Assembly (NCBI GenBank): GCA_001972305.1 | Contig: BDDD01000984.1 | Location: 175,753 to 239,752, forward strand | DNA length: 64,000 nt | Origin: Cephalotus follicularis | Taxonomy: Eukaryota; Streptophyta; Magnoliopsida; Oxalidales; Cephalotaceae | Direction of reading: 5' to 3' | Part shown: positions 56,171-64,000 of the stretch, one piece after another | Numbering within the stretch: the first letter of the stretch is position 1 | Layout: every line of letters begins with the position of its first letter | Position numbers and translations under genes: made by a program | Notes under the pieces: generated by a model | Told to the model about the DNA's origin: nothing | The model's input: the letters and a program-made list of their open reading frames with translations, nothing else | The model's database searches: none

Positions 56171-57576
56171 TGTAATAACCGCAATTTCAATTCATGTATT
56201 TTGTAACGAACGATGAATAAAATGTATTGTTTGAGATGTATTCTTACCGTCGACGCTTTGAGCCCTGACACGTGCACGAACGCACAGTTGAAGGCTGAGT
56301 TAAGGAGCCTAACTGTCGACCTTTAAACGCCCAACATTGACGCTTAAAGGCGTATAAGCGTCGACGCCCATGAGATAACCGGCGACGCTTTAGACGTGTT
56401 ATGGCGCAAAGATGCCTGTCAGTTGGAATGAAATGGCAGAGTTGAAATGATGGAACATAGGCATGTGTCCATAGACGTGTTGGCCATGCAAAAGAGGCCT
56501 TACCAGCGATTGATAGTGCCAGACCAAGGAGTCTTGCATGCCTCTTTCACCTGCAACCTGCAAGACTTTGAGAAAGAAACAAAAAGAAAGGGAGAGATGC
56601 ATGTGAGAGAGAGAAGAGAAAAGAGGGAAAAATGTTATACAAATTGCTATTTTCCTCTTTAGAGGTATTGCTACTGTTTTGTTCTCCAAGAGAACCACTA
56701 TTGAAATGTTACTGTTCCTCCAAATATGAGATGCACAGTTATTGAATTGTTACATGTTTCTAAAAGAAAACAGCTACTATATTGCATATATATATGTAAA
56801 ATTGTTATCGAATTGATTGTCTATGCTTAATGTTGTTAGTCGAGTGATGGCAGAGGTCACTGGCTATGGTGGTGGTCCTAGGAGCCAGGAGTTGGCTAGA
56901 GTTCCACCCAAACTTATCTGCCTTGCAGATCTTATGTGTTAAACTACCCGCTAACGCCGGCCGTAAATGGTACCTGATCTATCATCTTCGGAGTGTACGG
57001 TGATAGATAGGTGGTGCACAGTTTGTGCTAGGAGGTAGTGACATGTGACACCCAAACCACAATATGAATTTATTGTACCCTTGTGCGGTATTCTTGCATT
57101 GTACTGTCTATGGCCACTTGGCATGATTGCGTATATATTGGAATATATATATATGTCATTTCATATGCATATTTACATTTGTAGATTCAATTACATGCTT
57201 AACCTTCCTACTTAGCAAGTGAGGACAACGGCTAACCCCTACAATTTTAGATTAAGCGAATATGTACGGGAAGTGTTGCTGAAACTTGGAGAGCTTCCAT
57301 TATGCTTAAGGTTGTTATGTTTTTATGATGTACTGTATTTGTAATGAACGGTTCACACTCCGTGTTGTTGTTTTACTTTCCTTGTGTAAAAGGATTATGG
57401 TCGGATTGTACATGCACGTAGTATGGGCTGCGTGCAGATGACTTTTATTTTATAATCCAGATATGAATGCTTCCGCTTATTTTGTTGAATTATTGAATGA
57501 GAATACTGGATTATATTTATTTCTGATATCACCTTATATGCTTGTCTATAATGGGATTGAAAGGCGGGGTGTGACA
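56171..57576 (+). repeat. 5' LTR of G
   Basis: 1406 bp, TGTAATAACC to GGGGTGTGACA. Relative to the 3' LTR it lacks about 110 bp near 56245. It has an AAGCGTCGACGC-class palindrome cluster at 56247-56395. The paired short frames near 56399-56698 recur in the 3' LTR and have no domain. Confidence 0.95.
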
Positions 57577-57579
57577 GCA

Positions 57580-57591
57580 TGGTATCAGAGC
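57580..57591 (+). other. Primer-binding site of G
   Basis: TGGTATCAGAGC lies three bases after the 5' LTR, an exact initiator-methionine tRNA match. Confidence 0.95.
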
Positions 57592-57679
57592 ATATTCCAT
57601 ATATGCTACCTGGGATAAGTTTCTCAGAAATTAAGTGAATTGTTTCCTAATGATTATGTCATTCCATATAGGAAACCGA

Positions 57680-58417
57680 ATGGACCTACAAAGAGGTAGA
57701 AGAGGAAGGCGTAGAGCCGATGAAGGAATCAATGCACCGCCAATGCACAAACATGATCCGCCAGCGAATGAAGGAGTGGATACTCCTCCAGTGCAAGAAG
57801 AGAGGAGTAACTTTGACCGCATGGTTGACCTCTTCCAACTGCAGATTCAAGCCAATGCGGCGAATATGGAAAGGATAATCGATTTTATCCGACTACGGAT
57901 GACTGCTAGTGCAGCTCACATGGAGGAAATACATCGATTGTACGTTCAAGTACAACAAGTTAGACAACCCTCTGGATGGTCTAGGCGAGCTTCCAAACAG
58001 CCTCGAAAGACTGCTACTCAAGATACTTCTCGTTCAAGGACTCCCATCCGAAGTGGTCACCTGAATTCTGTAGGGTGCAATTTTTGTGGTCTTCCAAATC
58101 ATGAGGAAACTAAGTGCTGGAAGAAGGCAGGGAAATGCCTGAGATGTGGTTCATCGGATTACCGCGTGAAAGAGTGTCCCATTGTGAAAGCTCAACCGAG
58201 TAGTGATAGAGCTGGTGGAAGTGGCGCGGCTTCTCAACCGCGAGGAGATATGGGAAAAAGAATCATGGAAGGTAAGGTTATACTTATCCAAAAAGTTATA
58301 ACTGATATGAAGTATATACATGCTGGTGTATTAGTTGACCTTAGGGTCACATACTCATTCGTTGCATCATGTTTTCTGTATGACTTGCATTGCATTACAG
58401 TTTGTTTACATATGTAA
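57680..58417 (+). pseudogene. gag of G with the capsid domain deleted, plus a dead protease
   Basis: The ATG at 57680 (MDLQRGRRGRRR) matches the Arg-rich Gag start of A. An upstream in-frame ATG at 57635 is in the leader and less likely. Residues 1-95 match the Gag N-terminus of A (ending HRLYVQVQQ), but the next segment is the linker, so the roughly 180-residue retrotrans_gag capsid domain is absent. One good zinc knuckle, CNFCGLPNHEETKC (about 58079), and a second with a changed His position (CLRCGSSDYRVKEC, about 58138) follow. The protease active-site region reads VDLRVTYSF in place of MDSGASHSF, so the catalytic Asp-Ser-Gly is lost. The frame stops at 58417. It is open for 246 codons, but it could not form a normal capsid. 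Confidence 0.85.
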
Positions 58418-61260
58418 TTGGAGGTGAATACTCCAACTAGCGATATCTTGCTGACCAATGAGATAATAGATAATAGTGCGATCACGATAGTGAGAGTTCA
58501 GCATTGCACTATTGTCGAGGACTGCTGCTATATCAAAATCTCCATACCGAATGGCTCCTGCTGAACTTAAGGAGTTGAAGACTCAATTGCAGGATTATCT
58601 TGATAGGGGCTTCATCAGACCGAGTGTATCACCATGGGGAGCACCGGTTCTGTTTGTAAAAAAGAAGGATGGATCGATGCGTCTATGCATCGATTACAGG
58701 CTGCTAAATCAGGTGACTATGAAGAACAAGTATCCCCTGCCACATATTGAGGAATTGTTCGACCAATTGCAAGGTTCAACTGTATTCTCCAAGCTTGACC
58801 TGAGAACAGGTTACCATCAACTGAGGATCAGAGAAGGTGATGTGGAGAAGACCGCATTTCGAACCAGATATTGTTGTTTGGTTTGACAAATGCTCCTACA
58901 GCCTTCATGTGTCTGATGAACAAAGTGTTTCAACCTTATCTTGACCAGTTTGTCGTTATATTCCTGGATGACATCTTGATTTATTCAAAGAGCATTGAGG
59001 AACACATGCAGACACTACGGAAGGAATAGCTATACGCCAAATTCAGCAAGTGCGAATTTTGGTTGGATCATGTGACTTTCCTAGGTCACATTGTGTCGAG
59101 TGAGGGATTGTCGGTGGATCCTTCGAAGATAGAGAGTATTGTTGATTGGCCCTAACCGAGAAACGTTACTGAGGTTCGTAGTTTCTTGGGATTAGCTGGC
59201 TACTACCGAAGGTTCATCAAAGGTTTTTCGAAGCTTGCTGCACCTTTGACATAGTTGACTCAGAAGAAGTCCAATTTTGTGTGGGATGATTCTTGTGAGG
59301 CAAGTTTCCAAGAGTTGAAGAGTCGGTTGATTTCGGCTCCAGTGCTGGCATTACCGGAAGGCAATGAGGTCTTTACTGTTTATACTGATGCTTCTGGAAA
59401 AGGACAGGGATGCGTTCTTATGCAACATGGTAGGGTGATTGCATACGCATCGAGGAAGTTAAAGTCGTACGAGGAAAATTATCCCGTACATGATCTTGAG
59501 TTGGTGGCCATAGTGTTTGCTTTGCAGAAATGGAGGCACTACCTCTATGGTGCTCAGTTTGAGATCTTTACTGACCATAAAAGTTTGAAATATTTGTTTT
59601 CCTAGAAGGAACTCAACATGAGACAGAGGCATCGGGTGGAATTCTTTAATGACTACAACTGCAACATTCAAGACCACCCGGGGAAGGCGAATGTAGTGGC
59701 TGATGCGCTGAGTCGTAAGTCAATGATTGCTGGAGCAATGGTCTCACAGTGGAAGCTATTGGAGGAATTTCAGAGATGGAATCCATTCATGGTTTCCCAT
59801 GGAGTTATTGTGGCAAGTCTAAAAGCACAACCAGAACTTCTGGAACGTATTCTTACTGCTCAGTATAGTGATACTGAGTTATGGAGTATTCGCGAGAACC
59901 TAGACACCGATTCTGAGTTCTCCATTCACACTGATGGCATATTGAGTTTCTGAGGGAGGATATGTGTTCCGGGTGATGAGAGTATCAATAATGAGCTACT
60001 GCAACAAGCTCACAAGTCAAGGTACAGTGTTCACCCTGGAAGTTCCAAGATGTGGCATGACATGAAAAAGAACTACTGGTGGAGTGGTATGAAGAGAGAG
60101 ATTGCTGAATATGTAGCGAGATGTTTGACCTGCCAGAGAGTGAAGGCTGAACATCAAAGACCTGCGGGACTACTACAATCGTTACCAGTAGTGGAGTGGA
60201 AATGGGAGCATGTGACCATGGACTTCGTGTCGAGATTTCCGAGGTCACGGGATCAGCACGAAGCAGTGTGGGTTGTGGTGGACAGACTCACTAAGTCTGC
60301 TCATTTTCTTCCGATGAACATGAACTATTCCATCTAGAAGCTTGCTCGATTGTATATCCGGGAGATAGTGAAATTGCATGGAGTGCCGGTCAGTATTGTT
60401 TGTGACCGAGATGCTCGATTTACCTCGAGGTTCTGGAAAAAGTTCCAAGCAGCTATGGGAACAACATTGAACTTCAGCACTGCATTTCACCCACTGATTG
60501 ACGGACAGTCCAAGCATACAATTCAGACTCTGAAGGATATGCTATGGGCTTGCATGATTGATTTTACTGGAAGTTGGGAGGATCATCTGGCACTGATTGA
60601 GTTCTCCTACAACAACAGTTTTCACACCAGCATTGGAATGGCTCCCTATGAAGCTTTGTATGGGAGAAAGTGCAGATCACCTATCTATTGGGACGAGGTG
60701 GGTGAGAGACAAGTGCTGGGACCGGACTTCGTACAAAAGACTACTGATAAAGTAGAGATAATCAAGAAGAGACTGCTAGCTGCACAAAGTCGGCAGAAAA
60801 GTTACGCCGATATCAGAAGGAGAAAACTAGAGTTCGAGAAGGGGGATCATGTATTCCTGAAGATCTCACCTTCCAAGGGGATACGCCGTTTTTGCCTCAA
60901 GGGGAAGTTGGCTCCAAGGTATATTGGACCGTACGAGATACTGGAAAGAGTGGGGGATGTGGCATATCAGATCGCACTACCGCCTAGTTTGTCGGGCGTG
61001 CATAACGTATTTCATGTTTCAATGTTACGGAAATACGTACCGACCCATCTCACATATTGAGCTACAACCCTGGATTCATTAGTCCTACATTCACATATGA
61101 AGAAAGGCTGACGAGGATCATGGATCGAATGGAAAAGGTGCTAAGGAAAAAGACTATTCCTATGGTAAAAGTACTGTGGCATTTTCACGGAGCAGAGGAA
61201 GCTACGTGGGAGCGGGAAGATGGAATGATGGAGACATTTCCCCACTTGTTCGGAATGTAA
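58418..61260 (+). pseudogene. pol of G: RT, RNase H, integrase and chromodomain-like end, broken
   Basis: RT starts at about 58515 ([14 protein letters not shown] at about 58660). A deletion near 58870 removes the stretch before the LTNAP motif and shifts the frame. The catalytic motif is FLDD at about 58963. RNase H has [10 protein letters not shown] (about 59380). Integrase has WWSGMK and CLTC (about 60075-60130), MDFVS, CDRDARF and the ERT-equivalent region (here SKHTIQTLKD, so the catalytic Glu is replaced by Lys). The GPY/F motif and a terminal EATWERED...FPHLF domain follow. Stops at 59027, 59153, 59252, 59603, 59951 and 60335 share one frame and fit C-to-T changes. A 1-bp deletion lies near 61040. 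Confidence 0.9.
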
Positions 61261-61288
61261 AGGCTAAATTCGAGGACGAATTTTCTTT

Positions 61289-61301
61289 AAGGATGGGGGA
61301 A
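61289..61301 (+). other. Polypurine tract of G
   Basis: AAGGATGGGGGAA lies directly before the 3' LTR. Confidence 0.88.
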
Positions 61302-62819
61302 TGTAATAACCGCAATTTCAGTTCATGTATTTCGTAACCAACGATGAATAAAATGTATTTTTTGAGATGTTATGTTGGTTACCCTTTTGAATTGAGCGAT
61401 GTTGGAATAAAATTAGTAGATGAGAAACTAATGAAATAAATCCTGGTGCCAAACCGCCGACGCCTAACTTCTTACCGTCGACGTTTTGAGCCCTAACACG
61501 TGTACGAACGCACAGTTGAAGGCTGAGTTAAGGCGCCTAACTGTCGACCTTTAAACGCCCAGCATCGACGCTTAAAGGCGTATAAGCGTCGACGACCACG
61601 AGATAACCGGCGACGCTTTAGACGTGTTCTGGTGCAAAGATACGTGTTAGTTGGAATGAAGTGGCAGAGTTGAAATGATGGAACATAGGCATGTGTCCAT
61701 AGACGTGTTGGCCATGCAAAAGAGGCCTTACCAGCTGTTGATAGTGCCAGACCAAGGAGTCATGCATGCCTCTTTCACCTGCAACCTGCAAGACTTTGAG
61801 AAAGAAACAAAAAGAAAGGGAGAGATGCATGTGAGAGAGAGAAGAGAAAAGAGGGAAAAATGTTATACAAATTGCTATTTTCCTCTTTAGAGGTATTGCT
61901 ACTGTTTTGTTCTCCAAGAGAACCACTATTGAAATGTTACTGTTCCTCCAAATGTGAGATGCACAGTTATTGAATTGTTACATGTGTCTAAAAGAAAACA
62001 GCTACTATATTGCATATATATATGTAAAACTGTTATCGAATTGATTGTCTATGCTTAATGCCATTAGTCGAGTGATGTCAGAGGTCACTAGCTACGGTGG
62101 TGGTCCTAGGTGCCAGGAGTTGGCTAGAGTTCCACCCAAACTTATCTGCCTTGCAGATCTTATGTGTTAAACTGTCGGCTAACGCCGGCAGTAAATGTTA
62201 CCTGATCTATCATCTTCGGAGTGTAGGGTGATAGATAGGTGGTGCACAGTTTATGCTAGGAGGTAGCGACATGTGACACGCAAACCACACTATGAATTTA
62301 TTGTACCCTTGTGCGGTATTCTTGCATTGTACTGTTTATGGCCACTTGGCATGATTGCGTATATATTGGAATATATATATATATATGTCATTTCATATTA
62401 ACTGTCATGCATTTTTACATTTATAGATTCAATTACATGCTTAATCTTCCTACTTAGCCAAGTGAGGACAACGGCTAACCCCTACAATTTCAAATTAAGC
62501 GAAGACGTACGGGAAGTGTTGCTAAAACTTGGAGAGCTTCCATTCTGCTTAAGGTTGTTATGTTTTTATGATGTACTGTACTTGTAATGAACGGTTCACA
62601 CTCCGTGTTGTTGTTTTACTTTCCTTGTGTAAAAGGATTATGGTCGGATTGTACATGCATGTAGTATGGGCTGCGTGCAGATGACTTTTATTTTATAATC
62701 CATATATGAATGCTTCCGCTTATTTTGTTGAATTGTTGAATGAGAATGCTGGATTATATTTATTTCTGATATCACCATGTATGCTTGTCTATAATGGGAT
62801 TGAAAGGCGGGGTGTGACA
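61302..62819 (+). repeat. 3' LTR of G
   Basis: 1518 bp, TGTAATAACC to GGGGTGTGACA. It retains the segment missing from the 5' LTR (about 61367-61475), including further GCCGACGCC/GTCGACG palindromes. The palindrome cluster spans 61453-61615. Confidence 0.95.
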
Positions 62820-64000
62820 AGTTCCAAGCCCAATTTAAGTACATATGAAATGCTTATAATGTTCTGAATCAAGTTTCTTACAAAATAACAAGGATCAAGT
62901 TCTAATATATAGCCACTTGGCAGATACAAATAAAAATATCCTAGATCCATTGCCGAATCGTAGATCCATTGCCGAATCATGGGTCCACCGCTTCTCTAGC
63001 TATAAGCCACATAGCCTCTCTTAGTCTCTGCAAAGAATTACAAATATTAGTACCACCCCTGGTGTCTAACACCCAAGTAGAGCTAACATTGTAATCTAGG
63101 TTTAATTCAATCATAAAAGTACCCAAACTCAAGGCATCTCCAGCGGTGGATCTAAGGAACTCCTCACAATTCTTCTTCTAGTGGCCTTGTTTCCCACAAT
63201 AAAACCAGGCCTTCTCCTCAGCAAGCTTCTTTATCCTCTTCCTGACAAAATCCCCTATAGGTCCTAGCGGCTTCTTCCTTTTCTTCACCTTCCTCCTTAT
63301 AAGGGCCTTGCCCTTGGACTTGGATCGCGTGGATCCACTCCTCCTAGAGGGCGTCCTATAGGAAGAAGAAGGGAGAAGCATGACAATTGATTTGGACTTA
63401 CCATGGTCCATGTCAACTTTCGCAGTTCGGAGCATCTCCACGAGCTCCGACAATGAGCATTCCACATTATTCATGTGGAAGTTTGTAATGAATTACCAAT
63501 ATGTCCGAGGGAAGGAATAGCGAGTGAGATCAATGTAGAAATCATTGTCCATGATCAAGTCTAATTAAGCCAGCTGCTCAATTAAGTCTATCATATTCAG
63601 CCCATGCTGATGGACTGAAGCATCCTCGGGCATCTTCATCCAGAAGAGCCGACGAGATAAATTAAACATGGCAGTCCTAGACTGGGCCCATACAACTCCT
63701 TTAAACAAAGAAGTATGTCACCTAAGGTCTCAAGGTGCTCATGTTTCCTTTGGAATTTTGTTACCATGCCAGCAGTCGTAAGACAATGAGCTTGCTCATC
63801 GTCATCATACCATTTGGCCACCTTGGCCTTATAAACCACAACACTTGGTCTTTAGTGTATATGGTTCCTCCCACTATTCTAATCGTATCCCACACCTCTA
63901 TGTGGAATTCGGGAGGATCAGACCTCCTAGTGGGGATCAGAATCTATCTCAGAATACAATGATCTTAGCTGTAACCATACGAACCATAATATCAAGATAG
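62820..64000 (-). pseudogene. Copia element F: gag C-terminus, zinc knuckle and protease, running off the window
   Basis: The reverse strand carries, from 64000 down, Gag sequence (about 63640-63840), a basic Lys/Arg-rich stretch (63220-63330), a degenerate zinc knuckle FYCGKQGH...NC (about 63165-63210; the first Cys is Trp and a stop follows the His), a protease active-site-like WVLDTRGGTNIC (about 63035-63080), and the NIISISYVLKLG phrase that precedes integrase (about 62840-62880). G interrupts it at 62819. The start of gag, the primer-binding site and the 5' LTR of F should lie beyond the right edge. Stops in all parts show it is inactive. Confidence 0.8.

Larger units (their letters stand above)
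56171..62819 (+). mobile_element. Element G: deleted Ty3/gypsy (Tekay-like) element in F
   Basis: LTRs at 56171-57576 and 61302-62819 are followed or preceded by a normal primer-binding site and polypurine tract. The flanks are AGTTA (56166-56170) and AGTTC (62820-62824), a 5-bp duplication with one difference, and the interrupted copia reading resumes exactly at these points. At 6.65 kb it is shorter than A because the Gag capsid, most of protease and the pol N-terminal region are deleted. It is non-functional. Confidence 0.95.

Overview
This is plant nuclear DNA, almost certainly intergenic heterochromatin from a large-genome angiosperm. Essentially everything recognisable is LTR retrotransposon sequence, both Ty3/gypsy (mostly Tekay/Del-type chromoviruses) and Ty1/copia. 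I see no convincing host protein gene, tRNA or rRNA. Species cannot be assigned. For reference I label the elements A to M.

Layout. 1-9198: LTR-like sequence with poorly defined limits (an unresolved LTR-like block, then reverse LTRs L and M), then about 3.5 kb that I cannot assign. 9199-12950: the 5' end of a forward gypsy element (I: LTR, primer-binding site, broken gag). 12960-23365: a gypsy end in the opposite orientation (H: broken gag, then an LTR), fused tail to tail to I. The H LTR is split by solo LTR J (TSD CAAGG) and by K, a gag-only Sirevirus-like copia element. 23366-64000: one old reverse-strand copia element, F, split into three pieces by later insertions.

The right-hand 40 kb is a nested stack that can be ordered from exact target-site duplications. 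F was hit by solo LTR E (TSD GGTAT). E was hit by gypsy element A (TSD CCATC). The integrase gene of A was hit by the non-autonomous gypsy element B (TSD AGTTC). The two LTRs of B were then hit by solo LTR C (TSD TCCGA/TCCGG) and by gypsy element D. F also carries a second, independent gypsy element, G (TSD AGTTA/AGTTC). B is an internally deleted relative of A whose core was replaced by a piece of an H-like element.

No element appears able to move by itself. The gag-pol frames of A, D and G are broken. In D the frame runs from gag through integrase without any frameshift and is interrupted only by five nonsense codons, all explicable as C-to-T changes, as expected where cytosines are methylated. 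The gag of K is the best preserved reading frame.

The most unusual signal is not a gene. LTRs of at least ten families here, gypsy and copia alike, contain clusters of short palindromes spaced about 21 bp (two helical turns) apart with unrelated spacers. The palindromes fall into flank classes: CAGTCGACTG in A, D, E and J; AAGCGTCGACGCTT in B, C, G, H, K and, degenerate, M; AAGACGTCGACGTCTT in L; and TTTCTGTAGCTGCAGAAA at the window start. The class does not follow LTR relatedness. This suggests phased binding sites for a dimeric or tetrameric factor that many elements have acquired or re-evolved. I know of no description of it.
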